Shown here one piece after another: positions 14,773 to 23,223 of a stretch of 32,972 nucleotides of DNA. The stretch covers positions 1 to 32,972 of the forward strand of contig CANEGK010000030.1 of assembly GCA_947427035.1 (NCBI GenBank), given 5' to 3'. Positions within the stretch are counted from its first letter, which is position 1. Every line of letters starts with the position of its first letter. Origin of the DNA: an uncultured Clostridium sp. Lineage in GTDB: Bacteria; Bacillota; Clostridia; Oscillospirales; Butyricicoccaceae. The notes under the pieces were generated by a model. The model ran no database searches. It was given only the letters and a program-made list of their open reading frames with translations, and had not been told where the DNA came from. The position numbers were made by a program, and so were the translations under genes.

Positions 14773-15931
14773 ATTTTCTCTGCCAGGCGATTTCGCCGTT
14801 GATCACGGTGAACATGGCCTGTGCGGCGGTGTCGACCGCCGGCATTCCGGAAAAGAGCACGACGTCGCCGTCCTTGCCCGGCTCAATCGAGCCGATGCGG
14901 CCCTCCAGCCCGATGATTCTGGCCGGGTTGATGGTCAGCATCTCAACGGCCTTTTCCGGCGCCAGCCCGGCGCGCACCGCTTCGCCGGCCTGCGTGACGA
15001 TGAGGTCGGGGTTCATGACCGGTCCGTCGGTCATGATGGCGCAGCAGACGCCGCGCCTGTCCAGCTCGACAAGGCATTCGATGTCGACCTTGCCGCATTC
15101 GCCGGGCAGCAGCTGCACCCCGCACGGCCCGAAGATGACGCCGCGCAGCCCTTCGGCCCCGGCGATTTCGTCATAGAAGTCGGACGCGCCCCACGCGTGG
15201 TCCAGCGTGAACTCCAGCCCGAACTCGCGCGCGATGCGGATGGTGGTCAGCATGTCAAACTGCTCGCAGTGCACTTTGATGGGGATTTCGCGCCGCAGCA
15301 CGCGGCAGACGTTTTCCAGCCCGCCGTCATAGGGCGGCATTTTCTCCGGGTCGCCGGCGGCGGCCTCCTGCTTTTTCATATATTCCTGGCCGCGGCGCAG
15401 CGTGTCGACGATGACCTGCGCCACCCCCATGCGGGTCATAGGCAGCTGGTTGCGCGGGCCGTAAACCCCCTTGGGGTTGCCGCCCAGCGCCATTTTGAGC
15501 GCAACGGGGTTTTTGATGCACATGTCCTGGATGCTTTTGCCGTGCGATTTGACGGCGCACACCAGCCCGCCGATGACGTTGCCGCTGCCCGGCGCGACGG
15601 CGCTCGTCGTGATGCCGGCGCTGAGCACGCGCTTGAAATCGGGGCGCTCGATGTCGATGGAATAGACCGCTTCGACCCCGGGGGTTGCGTTGCAGGTCAT
15701 TTCGTTGAGCTCGTCGTCGGTCGGGGCCGCGCCGGTGCCGCCGATGTGGCTGTGCGCGTCGACAATGCCGGGAATGGCGACCAGCCCTGCGGCGTCGATG
15801 ACCTGCGCGCCCTTGGGCGCGGGCAGCTCTTCGCCCACTGCGGTGATTTTGCCGTTTTCCATGACGATGTCGCCCTTTTCCAGCACTTTACCCGCCGACG
15901 TATAAATCTTGGCGTTCCGAATTACCAGCAT
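14771..15931 (-). CDS. Amidohydrolase (COG1228-like, dipeptidase-type), intact
   Basis: A 386-residue metal-dependent hydrolase. The beta-sandwich halves are at 1-52 and about 345-386. The TIM-barrel ligands all seem present: His60 and His62 in VDAHSHIG, Lys146 in LKMALGGNPKG (the probable bridging carboxylated lysine), His221 in KVHCEQ, His245 in LDHAWG and Asp302 in MTDGP. The KMALG.NPK...PRN.LPMTRMG region is typical of imidazolonepropionase-related dipeptidases (COG1228), some of which release C-terminal residues from small peptides. No signal peptide, so cytoplasmic. ATG at 15931 follows AGGAGG and overlaps the end of the upstream degenerate paralogue by 10 bp, so the two are translationally coupled. 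Substrate is inferred, from the neighbouring peptide importer, to be a small peptide. Confidence 0.88.
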   Translation of the reverse strand: MLVIRNAKIYTSAGKVLEKGDIVMENGKITAVGEELPAPKGAQVIDAAGLVAIPGIVDAHSHIGGTGAAPTDDELNEMTCNATPGVEAVYSIDIERPDFKRVLSAGITTSAVAPGSGNVIGGLVCAVKSHGKSIQDMCIKNPVALKMALGGNPKGVYGPRNQLPMTRMGVAQVIVDTLRRGQEYMKKQEAAAGDPEKMPPYDGGLENVCRVLRREIPIKVHCEQFDMLTTIRIAREFGLEFTLDHAWGASDFYDEIAGAEGLRGVIFGPCGVQLLPGECGKVDIECLVELDRRGVCCAIMTDGPVMNPDLIVTQAGEAVRAGLAPEKAVEMLTINPARIIGLEGRIGSIEPGKDGDVVLFSGMPAVDTAAQAMFTVINGEIAWQRK

Positions 15932-17070
15932 GACTTGCGCGCCTCCTTTTTTGTCAAGAGGTTTTCGCCCTGCAAAAAGACGGCTTCGAGCCGGGCGAGA
16001 TAGGTTTCGATGGGGTTGGCGCTCCAAATCGACAAATCGGCGTGCCTGCCCGGCTCGATGGAGCCGATTTTGTCGCCGACGCCCAGAAGTTCGGCGGGCG
16101 CCGAGGTCATCAGGGCCAGCACGCGCTCGCTGGGCATTCCGTTTTTATGCCACTGGATGCCGTTCCACAAAAGGCTTTCCCTGCCGCCCGAAAAGCTGTC
16201 GCCGCAGCAGCAGATGCCCAGGCGCGCGCCGCCTTCCGCCAGCCGGCAGACGCTGTGGTAATCGACGTCGTAGTTGGCCGGCGACATCGCCTCGGTCAAA
16301 TCGCCCAGCAGCGCGGCACAGCGGCCGCTGCGCACGCTTTCGCGCTTTTCATCCAGGGAAAAGGCCCCGGTAAAGACCAGCTTTACATCGGGGAACCCGC
16401 GAAGCGCCAGCTCGACGGCGTCCATCTGCGCGCGAGTCTGCGCGTTGATAAACAGCGGCATTTCGCCGCGCAGGACGGGCAGCAGCGCCTCGCTTTTGGG
16501 GTCGTAATCCGACGTTTCGCTGTGCTTTTCCGCCTTTTTCAGCGCCGAAACGAGCAGGGACACGGCGCCCATGCGCGTCATGGGGGCGACATTGCGCGGC
16601 CCGTACTTTTCCCGCGGCGCCGTCGACACGCTGGCGATCATAGCGGCGCGCTCGCGCACCAGCATTGCATACGGGCTGCGGCCGTAGGTTTTGAACACGG
16701 CCATCTGCCCGCCCAGCACATTGCTCGGCTTGGGCACGACGCCGACGCTCGTCACGCCGTACAGCCACTGCTCCTGAAAGTTCATGTTGTCCTGATCAAA
16801 TGAATAGACGACCGACAGCTCGGGCGTGACCGGGTCGCTGAACTCGCCCAAATCGTCGTCCTTCCAGCCCGGGCCGGTGGCGCCCTGCACGGTCATGGCG
16901 CTGACAAAGCCGGGCAGTACCTGTTTGCCGGCGGCGTCCAGCACCTCGGCCCCGTCGGCCGGCAGGTTCCGCCCCACCGCTTCAATCAGGCCGCCCTTTA
17001 CCAGCACGTCGCATTGCGGCAGCACGTTGCCGCGGCCGTCGTGGACGCAGCCGTTTCGAATCAGCAGCAT
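15922..17070 (-). CDS. Degenerate amidohydrolase paralogue, probable pseudoenzyme
   Basis: A 382-residue protein clearly homologous over its whole length to the next gene: shared PGFV, YSFD, GVTSV, S.NV.GG, YGPRN.APMTRMGA and IGSIEPG.HADL. The metal ligands are nevertheless replaced. HSH reads MTV (Met59, Val61), the bridging Lys reads Ile145, VHCEQ reads INAQT (Asn209) and LDHAW reads FTGAF (Gly235). The final Asp aligns with Gly290, or with Asp291 if one gap is allowed. The frame is fully open and the structural Gly/Pro residues are kept, so it looks selected rather than decaying. ATG at 17070 follows AGGAGG by 7 bases. It ends 10 bp inside the intact paralogue. It may form a heteromer with it, as a regulatory or scaffold subunit (inference). 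Confidence 0.82.
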   Translation of the reverse strand: MLLIRNGCVHDGRGNVLPQCDVLVKGGLIEAVGRNLPADGAEVLDAAGKQVLPGFVSAMTVQGATGPGWKDDDLGEFSDPVTPELSVVYSFDQDNMNFQEQWLYGVTSVGVVPKPSNVLGGQMAVFKTYGRSPYAMLVRERAAMIASVSTAPREKYGPRNVAPMTRMGAVSLLVSALKKAEKHSETSDYDPKSEALLPVLRGEMPLFINAQTRAQMDAVELALRGFPDVKLVFTGAFSLDEKRESVRSGRCAALLGDLTEAMSPANYDVDYHSVCRLAEGGARLGICCCGDSFSGGRESLLWNGIQWHKNGMPSERVLALMTSAPAELLGVGDKIGSIEPGRHADLSIWSANPIETYLARLEAVFLQGENLLTKKEARKSCW

Positions 17071-17086
17071 GTGCATTCCTCCTGTC

Positions 17087-17116
17087 AAAACCGGCAGGGG
17101 GCTGCGCGCCCCCTGC
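17087..17116 (-). terminator. Hairpin terminator or attenuator after the M14 gene
   Basis: GCAGGGGGC (17094-17102) pairs with GCCCCCTGC (17108-17116). On the minus strand it is followed by CGGTTTTG, a weak T run, and is flanked by two copies of CCGGTTTTG. It lies between the carboxypeptidase stop and the amidohydrolase pair and would reduce, but perhaps not stop, read-through. Confidence 0.55.
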
Positions 17117-17130
17117 AAAACCGGTGTTTT

Positions 17131-18522
17131 TTAAAAATGTTCCTTCAGATATTCGGCGGTCAGCAGGCCGCAGGCCAGCTGGATATACACCAGCTTGCGG
17201 ATGGGCACCACCTGGTAATTGATTTCGCTTTCCAGCTCGTCGGTCATATCCTTGTGGGCCTTGACCATGATGTCAAAGGCTTTTTGCAGCGCCGCGCGCT
17301 TTTCGGGGTTCTGCTCGCCCGTTTTGTCCATCTTTTCCAGCTCGGTCTCGTTGGCGCGCAAAAGCTGGCCATAGGACAGGTACTTGTAGAACTTGGACGC
17401 GCACAGGTTGTCGAACTTTTCGGCGACCGTCGCCTTTTTGGCAAAATCGGGGTTTTCGGCGATCATCTTGCGGGTGGCGTCCGAGCTTCCGCCCTTGGTA
17501 AAGGCGTTGACGGCCAGCATAAAGGGGTTTTCAGGGTCCATATACTGCTGCGAAATGGCCAGCGTCTCGCGCAAAAAGGCGCTCGTCCTGTCCTGCCAGT
17601 CCAGCTTTTGCAGGGCGGCGTCGCGGCGGACGGTATCCGATTCCGACATGTCCTTAATGCGCTCGTCATAGAAATAGGGCATTTCGGTCAGCAGCGTGAA
17701 GGAATCATAGCGCGCGCCGGCATAGGACGAGCTGCAATCGCCGCTGCCGATGACGTCGGCCGGGTTGATGCCCCCGCCGTATTTTTCCAGATAATCGTAT
17801 TCCGTCTCGATGCCCAGGTTGGCGTAAATGGCCGGGGCAAACGCCACGCAGGACGGCGACTCGGGCTCGCCGAAGTTGATGGGCACCTGCTGGCTGTTGG
17901 CGGCCGCATACATTTCCTCGTAAATTTCGGGCATGGGCTTGGTAATATACCAGTACACGCCGCCGAAGCCGGCGTTGTGCAGCGAGTAAATAAAGCTGGG
18001 CTTGATATCGTCAATGAGCTTCATCATGGCTTCGGACTCGGGGATGGTGTCATGGAAGTGAAGCTCTTTATAATCAACAGGGAAGGTCCAGTCGACCTGC
18101 TTGTGGCCGGCGGGACGGAAGAAATTGCGCGAATAGTTGTACAGCGTATACGGCCCCTTGAGCCACTTTTCGTTGAGCCGCAGGCCGTCGGCGTCCCACG
18201 CCTTGACGATGTACCAGGTGTAATCCAGCTCGTCGCGGAGCTCTTTGTTTTCCGCCAGATTTTTGGTGAAGTATTCCAGCATCATGGTGCCGATGGGCTC
18301 GTTGGGGTGCGGGCAGCCAAACATCAGCGCATTGCGCGAGCCGCTGCCGATTTTCAGGCAGAGCAGCGGGTGCCCCTGCCGCGTTTTGCCCATTTCAAAC
18401 AGCTCGACGCAGTCGGGATGCTCGGCGGCCAGGCGGCGCGAGCTTTCATCCATTTCATCCACCGTCAAAAATTCCTTATAGTCGGGAATGCCCGACAGCA
18501 GCTTCTGGTAGATACTTTTCAT
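17131..18522 (-). CDS. M14 family zinc carboxypeptidase
   Basis: A 463-residue metallopeptidase. The zinc ligands are His72 and Glu75 in PHPNE and His182 in SLHNAG. The catalytic Glu280 lies in LLTEMPYF. NYSRNFFRP (129-137) fits the substrate Asn/Arg positions of the fold. The first 300 residues are the peptidase domain; residues about 300-463 are a helical C-terminal region that I cannot assign to a family. No signal peptide, so it acts in the cytoplasm, unlike secreted digestive carboxypeptidases. AAGGAG stands before the ATG. It lies downstream of the peptide-binding protein genes and upstream of two amidohydrolases, which supports a role in trimming imported peptides from the C-terminus. 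Confidence 0.88.
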   Translation of the reverse strand: MKSIYQKLLSGIPDYKEFLTVDEMDESSRRLAAEHPDCVELFEMGKTRQGHPLLCLKIGSGSRNALMFGCPHPNEPIGTMMLEYFTKNLAENKELRDELDYTWYIVKAWDADGLRLNEKWLKGPYTLYNYSRNFFRPAGHKQVDWTFPVDYKELHFHDTIPESEAMMKLIDDIKPSFIYSLHNAGFGGVYWYITKPMPEIYEEMYAAANSQQVPINFGEPESPSCVAFAPAIYANLGIETEYDYLEKYGGGINPADVIGSGDCSSSYAGARYDSFTLLTEMPYFYDERIKDMSESDTVRRDAALQKLDWQDRTSAFLRETLAISQQYMDPENPFMLAVNAFTKGGSSDATRKMIAENPDFAKKATVAEKFDNLCASKFYKYLSYGQLLRANETELEKMDKTGEQNPEKRAALQKAFDIMVKAHKDMTDELESEINYQVVPIRKLVYIQLACGLLTAEYLKEHF

Positions 18523-18585
18523 CGTTCACACTCCTTTGGTAGTTTGCCGGGCCGCGGGGATACCCCCACAGTCCGGCGGGCGGAA

Positions 18586-18608
18586 GCCGGCGGCAAAGCG
18601 CCGCCGGC
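18586..18608. repeat. Strong hairpin in the leader of the M14 gene
   Basis: GCCGGCGGC (18586-18594) and GCCGCCGGC (18600-18608) form a perfect 9-bp stem with the loop AAAGC. It follows the terminator at 18619-18646 and precedes the carboxypeptidase ATG by about 65 bp. No T run follows on the minus strand, so it may protect a processed 5' end or simply be a second stem in the gap. Confidence 0.5.
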
Positions 18609-18618
18609 CGTTTTGCTT

Positions 18619-18646
18619 AAAAAAGGGGCGGGCCGCGGCCCGCCCC
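18619..18646 (-). terminator. Strong intrinsic terminator after the binding-protein genes
   Basis: GGGGCGGGCC (18625-18634) pairs with GGCCCGCCCC (18637-18646), a 10-bp all-GC stem, followed on the minus strand by six T. It stands between the broken binding-protein gene and the M14 carboxypeptidase, so the peptidase genes need either read-through or a promoter of their own; none was obvious in 18523-18618. Confidence 0.85.
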
Positions 18647-18658
18647 TGGCTGCGCTTA

Positions 18659-20290
18659 TCAGTTGGTAAAATCGGTAAAGGTATACTCGGCCCAGCCCCA
18701 CTTGCCCGCGCCGTCGATGGGCGCGTTGATGACGTTGGAGCCGCAGGCGTCGTAGCTGATGTACTGCACGATGGGGATGATGGGCAGCTCTTTGGCCAGA
18801 ATGGCCTGGGCTTTTCCGTAAAGCTCGGCGCGCTCGTTCTGGTCGCCCGTCTTGACGGCCTCGGCAAAGAGGGCGTCGACCTCGGCATTGGAATAGCTCG
18901 ACTGGTTCATCGAACCGTCGGTGCCGACGCGCGAAGCGAGAGCCGCGGGGTCGGGACCCTGGAAGCCGCCCTGCATTTCGAGCACAAAATTGTGGTTGAT
19001 AAAGACCTTGTCGTTCCAGGCGTTGTACTCCATGATGTTGAGCTCGAGATTGATGCCGCCTTTGGCGCAGTCGGCCTTCATCAGCTTGGCGCAGTCGGGG
19101 CACTGCATGGACTCAAAGACGTCGAGCGGAATGGTGACATAGTAGCCGTTGGCGTCCTTGGTGTAGCCGGCCTCTTCCAGCAGCTTGGCCGCGCCTTCGG
19201 GGTCAAAGCCGGGCGCCACGTCGGTCTGGTTGGAAGCCCAGGAGATGCTCGGGTACAGGGCGTACTCCGGCGTTTTGATGCCGGCGTAGACCTTCTGCGA
19301 GATGGAGTCGCGGTCAATGCACATGGCAACGGCCGTGCGCACGGCCTGATCGGCGCCCAGCTCCTCATCAAAATTGAAGGCGACGTAGATGGGCGAGGGG
19401 TAAATGTTGGGCTCCAGCCGGACGGCGGAGTTGCCGCTCAGGTTGCCGTACTCGGTGTCGGGTAGGCTGGTGTAAATGTCGATTTCGCCGTTGAGCAGCG
19501 CCTGTACGGCGGTGGTATTATCCGGAATGATTTGGAAAATGACCTTGTCGAGCTTGGGCTCGGCCTCCCAGTAATCGGGGTTTTTCACAACCGTGGTGCC
19601 GATGCCCGGCTTGAACTCGCCGAACTTAAACGGGCCGGTGCCGACAGGGTTCATGCTGTACTCGTTTTCGTCCCAGCTCTGGCCGTTGTTGTACAGGTGC
19701 TCCGGTATAATGAAGGAGCCGTACCAGGCAAGATAGCCGATGATGGCGACGTTGGGCTCGGCCATGTTGAAGTTGACAGTATAATCGTCGACCTTTTCAA
19801 AGGATGCGACACACTGCAGGTTGGTGTTCATAAAATACGTGGGTTCGTTTTTGATGGTTTCAAAGGTGTACACGACGTCGTCGGCATTGAAGTCCTCGCC
19901 GTCGTGCCACTTGACGCCCTGGCGCAGGTGGAAGGTGATGGTCATGCCGTCGTCGGAAATATCCCAGCTTTCAGCCAGGTCGGGAATGACGTCCTTTTTG
20001 CAGTCCAGCTTGCACAGGCGGTTAAAGACGTTCAGGACAATGGCGTAGGCGATGTCGTCGCCCGTTGAGTCGGGGTGAAAGGTCTGCGGGTCGCCCGTCA
20101 GACGGACGACAAGCGTTTATTCGCAGCCCGAGCTTCCGCTCTGGTTGTCGTTGTTCTGGTCTTGCTGTTCGCCCTGGTTGCTTTCGCTGCCGCCGTTGTT
20201 CGGCTGCTGGCCCTGATCTTTGTTACAGCCGGCGGCAAGCGCCAGCAGCATCAAAGCCGCGAGAAATAACGCGATTGTCTTTTTCTTCAT
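18659..20290 (-). pseudogene. Peptide ABC transporter substrate-binding lipoprotein, copy 1, interrupted by TAA
   Basis: A full-length copy of the gene next to it: a signal peptide with lipobox LAAGC (Cys22), an Asn/Gln/Gly-rich linker, then the SBP_bac_5 domain ([55 protein letters not shown]). Codon 58 (plus 20117-20119) is an in-frame TAA where the intact paralogue has Lys, in GCE-stop-TLVV against GGEKTLIV. Everything before and after is open in one frame, 57 codons upstream and 485 downstream. The first downstream ATG (19945) would give a 428-residue product without a signal or the first strands of the domain, so it is unlikely to work. The ribosome-binding leader is identical to that of copy 2. 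This may be a recent nonsense mutation, or a sequencing error. Confidence 0.82.
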
Positions 20291-20477
20291 GTTCTTTTCC
20301 TCCTTTTGTTTGCTTCCGGTTTTCTATTTAATCAGCGCTTCGGGGCAAGCCGCCGCAGCGCCAGAATAGCGACGCGGTGCATGGGGTGGGAAAGGGAACC
20401 TGCCGCCCCGCGGGCGGCAGCCGAAAAGATGCGTTTATCTGCGGTTTTTGCTGGTGACTTGAAAATAGAAAGGCGCA

Positions 20478-20507
20478 GCCGGGGGCGAGCATAAGCCCGC
20501 TCCCGGC
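20478..20507 (-). terminator. Weak hairpin terminator between the two binding-protein genes
   Basis: GCCGGGGGCG (20478-20487) pairs with CGCTCCCGGC (20498-20507) with one G-T pair. On the minus strand it is followed by TGCGCC and then a T-rich stretch, so termination is likely partial. A second 8-bp stem, TGCCGCCC/GGGCGGCA, lies at 20401-20419. Such hairpins after a binding-protein gene often stabilise its mRNA. No other gene is seen in 20291-20543. Confidence 0.5.
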
Positions 20508-20543
20508 CGCGGAAGGGTTACTGTTTAAAAATGGACTGTGAAA

Positions 20544-22169
20544 TTACTTAATGTCAGCAAAGGTCCACTCGGCCCAGCCCCACTTGCCGACGCCTTCGTT
20601 CGGGGTGCCGGAAACGTTGGAGCCGCAAGCGTCATAGCTGGCGTAGGCCACGATGGGGACGATGGGCAGCTCTTTGGCCAGAATGGCCTGAGCTTTTCCG
20701 TACAGCTCGGCGCGCTTATCCTGGTCGCCCGTCTTGATAGCTTCGGCAAACAGGGCGTCCACCTCGGCGTTGGAGTAGTTGGACTGGTTCATCGAGCCGC
20801 CGGTGCCGACGCGCGAAGCCAGAGCCGCGGGGTCAGGACCCTGGAAGCCGCCCTGCATTTCGACGACGAAGTTGCGGTTGATATAAACCTTGTCGTTCCA
20901 GGCGTTGTACTCCATGACATTCAGGACCAGCTCGATGCCGGCCTTTTCACAGTCGGCCTTGAGCAGCTTGGCGACGTCGGGGCAGTTGGCAGCCTCAAAA
21001 ACGTCGATGGGCAGCGAGACATAGAAGCCGTTGGCATCCTTGGTGTAGCCGGCGTCGACCAGCACCTTTTCGGCGCCTTCAACATCAAAGCTGGGGGCCA
21101 GATCGGTCTGGTTGGAAGCCCACGAAATGCTCGGGTACATGGCGTACTCCGGCGGCATGATATTGGCATAAACCTTCTGCGAGATGGACTCACGGTCGAT
21201 GCACATGGCGACGGCGGTACGGACAGCCTGATCCTTGACCGATTCCTCGTCAAAGTTGAAGGCGATATAGTACGGGGAAGGATAGATGTTTTCCATCAGG
21301 GTGATGCCGTCGTTGGTGCTCAGGTTGCCGTACTCGGCGGCGGGAATGGCCTCGAGGTAGTCGATTTCGCCGTTGACCAGCGCCTGCACGGCAGTGGTGT
21401 CATCGGGGATGATCTGATAAATCAGCTTATCCAGCTTGGGCTCGGTCTCCCAGTAGTCGGCATTCTTGACCAGAGTGGTGCCGATGCCGGCCTTGTACTC
21501 TTCAAACTTGAACGGGCCGGTGCCGATGGGCTTCATGTTGAGCTCGTTGTCATCCCAGCTCTGGCCGTTGTTGTACAGGTGCTCCGGCATGATGAAGGAG
21601 CCGTACCAGGCCAGGTAGCCGACGATGGCGACGTTGGGCTCGGTCATGTGCAGCACGACGGTGTTGTCGTCAACCTTTTCAAAAGACTCGACGCCCTGCA
21701 GGTTGGCGCTGAGGAAGTACGAAGAGTTGGCCTTGATGGTCTCCAGCGTGTAGACGACGTCGTCAGCGGTAAAGTCTTCACCGTCGTGCCACTTCACGCC
21801 CGAGCGCAGGTGGAAGGTCAGGGTCTTGCCGTCGTCAGTGAACTCCCAGCTTTCGGCCAGATCAGGAATGACGTCCTTCTGGGCATCCAGCTTGCACAGA
21901 CGGTTGAAAACGTTCTGCACGATGGGGTAGGCGTTGTCGTCGCCCGCAAGGTCGGGGTTAAAGGTCTGCGGGTCGCCCATAGCGCGGACGATCAGCGTCT
22001 TCTCGCCGCCCTGGTTGTTGTCGTTATTGTTGTTGTCCTGGTTCTGATCTCCCTGTTCGCCCTGGTTGTCGCCGTTGTCCGGCTGCTGAGCATCGTCTTT
22101 ATTACAGCCAGCCGCAAGGGCGAAAATCATCAGAGACGCCAGGAAGAGCGCGATGAGTTTCTTCTTCAT
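20544..22169 (-). CDS. Peptide ABC transporter substrate-binding lipoprotein, copy 2, intact
   Basis: The 541-residue extracytoplasmic receptor of an Opp/Dpp-type importer. The signal peptide MKKKLIALFLASLMIFALAAGC has lipobox LAAGC, so Cys22 is lipidated and anchors the protein to the outer face of the membrane. Residues 24-55 are a disordered Asp/Asn/Gln/Gly linker. The rest is an SBP_bac_5 fold: [64 protein letters not shown] and [23 protein letters not shown] precedes the ATG. It lies 55 bp after the second ATPase gene. The duplicated copy just downstream carries a nonsense codon, so this is probably the functional receptor. The ligand is likely a short peptide. Confidence 0.95.
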   Translation of the reverse strand: MKKKLIALFLASLMIFALAAGCNKDDAQQPDNGDNQGEQGDQNQDNNNNDNNQGGEKTLIVRAMGDPQTFNPDLAGDDNAYPIVQNVFNRLCKLDAQKDVIPDLAESWEFTDDGKTLTFHLRSGVKWHDGEDFTADDVVYTLETIKANSSYFLSANLQGVESFEKVDDNTVVLHMTEPNVAIVGYLAWYGSFIMPEHLYNNGQSWDDNELNMKPIGTGPFKFEEYKAGIGTTLVKNADYWETEPKLDKLIYQIIPDDTTAVQALVNGEIDYLEAIPAAEYGNLSTNDGITLMENIYPSPYYIAFNFDEESVKDQAVRTAVAMCIDRESISQKVYANIMPPEYAMYPSISWASNQTDLAPSFDVEGAEKVLVDAGYTKDANGFYVSLPIDVFEAANCPDVAKLLKADCEKAGIELVLNVMEYNAWNDKVYINRNFVVEMQGGFQGPDPAALASRVGTGGSMNQSNYSNAEVDALFAEAIKTGDQDKRAELYGKAQAILAKELPIVPIVAYASYDACGSNVSGTPNEGVGKWGWAEWTFADIK

Positions 22170-22224
22170 GTTCTTTTCCTCCTTTTATTTTGAACCGGCG
22201 GTCACGCCGCGGGCTCTGCAATGA

Positions 22225-23223
22225 TTATTTGCCGATGCGCATACATGCGGCAATATGCCCGCCGCCCAAATCCTGATAATCCGGGTACTTTTTCAGGCAC
22301 TCCTCCGTTGCGTAGGGGCAGCGCTCGGCAAAAAAGCAGCCGGGGCCGGGGTTGATGGGCGTGGGGGGTTCACCCTGAATGTCAATGGCTTCCGACTCCT
22401 CGTCGGGGTCGATGGACGCGCAGTTGGAAATCAGGGCCTGTGTATAGGGGTGCTGCGGGTTTTTGATGACCTCGTCCGCCGTGCCGTACTCGACGATACG
22501 GCCGAGATACATGACGGCGATACGATCGGAAATATAGCGGGTCAGCGCGATGTCATGGCTGATGAAGACGACCGCGGCGTTTTTCTCACGGCTGAGTTCA
22601 AGCAGCATGTTGATGATATCGGCGCGCACCGAAACGTCGAGCATGGAAACCGGCTCGTCGGCGATGATAAAGGTCGGGTCGAGCAGCATGGCGCGCAGGA
22701 TGGAAATACGCTGGAGCTGGCCGCCCGAAAGCTCGTGCGGGAAGCGGTGCAGAATGTCCTCGGCCGGGCGCAGGCCGCCCGACTCAAGCGCTTCCACACA
22801 CATTTTATAGCGCTCCTCGTCGCTTTGGCCGATGCCGTGGATTTTAAGCGGGCGCATCATAATTTTATCAATGGTATCGCGCGGCGTAAAGGTGTCAAAG
22901 GGGTTTTGGAAAACGATTTGCACCATGCGGCGGAATTTTTTGGGGTCGTTGCGGATCAGCTGATGGGTGGAGACGCCGTCGATTAAAACGTCGCCCGACG
23001 TCGGCTCTTCAAGCCGCACCAGAATGCGGCCCAGCGTCGACTTGCCGCAGCCCGATTCGCCGATAAGCCCCAGAACCTCGCCTTTTTCCATGCTCAGCGA
23101 GATGCCGTTGACCGCTTTGACAATGGGTTTTTCGCCTTTGGCGAAGAGTCTGCCGCCCTTGACAGGGTAAAACATGGAGACGTTCTGAATGTCGATATAG
23201 GGCTTTTTCATCTGCTCGCTCAT
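22225..23223 (-). CDS. Oligopeptide ABC transporter ATP-binding protein, OppF/DppF type
   Basis: A 332-residue nucleotide-binding subunit. Walker A is GESGCGKST (55-63), the Q loop lies in VFQNP, the signature is LSGGQ (165-169), Walker B is IIADEP (186-191) and the H loop is FISHD. The oligopeptide-type C-terminal extension follows, with the four-Cys cluster [14 protein letters not shown]...C, as in Opp/Dpp ATPases. It pairs with the OppD-type subunit encoded immediately upstream, whose stop overlaps this ATG as ATGA. The long N-terminal insertion between strand 1 and Walker A ([13 protein letters not shown]) is usual for the F-type subunit and helps tell it from the D type. Confidence 0.93.
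   Translation of the reverse strand: MSEQMKKPYIDIQNVSMFYPVKGGRLFAKGEKPIVKAVNGISLSMEKGEVLGLIGESGCGKSTLGRILVRLEEPTSGDVLIDGVSTHQLIRNDPKKFRRMVQIVFQNPFDTFTPRDTIDKIMMRPLKIHGIGQSDEERYKMCVEALESGGLRPAEDILHRFPHELSGGQLQRISILRAMLLDPTFIIADEPVSMLDVSVRADIINMLLELSREKNAAVVFISHDIALTRYISDRIAVMYLGRIVEYGTADEVIKNPQHPYTQALISNCASIDPDEESEAIDIQGEPPTPINPGPGCFFAERCPYATEECLKKYPDYQDLGGGHIAACMRIGK

Noticed and set aside
14771-17070. A single frameshifted amidohydrolase gene split in two
   Set aside because: Each frame covers the complete fold, with its own N-terminal sandwich and C-terminal end, so these are two paralogues rather than two halves.
17014-18669. A 551-codon plus-strand frame opposite the M14 carboxypeptidase
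   Set aside because: The minus strand encodes HPNE, SLHN and LLTE motifs with a good ribosome-binding site; the plus-strand translation has no recognisable domain.
20117-20119. Recoding of the in-frame stop as selenocysteine or pyrrolysine
   Set aside because: The codon is TAA, whereas selenocysteine uses TGA and pyrrolysine TAG; the paralogue has an ordinary Lys there.
20538-22193. A 551-codon plus-strand frame opposite the binding protein
   Set aside because: The minus strand carries a lipoprotein signal and an SBP_bac_5 fold; the plus frame is a mirror of its codon pattern.
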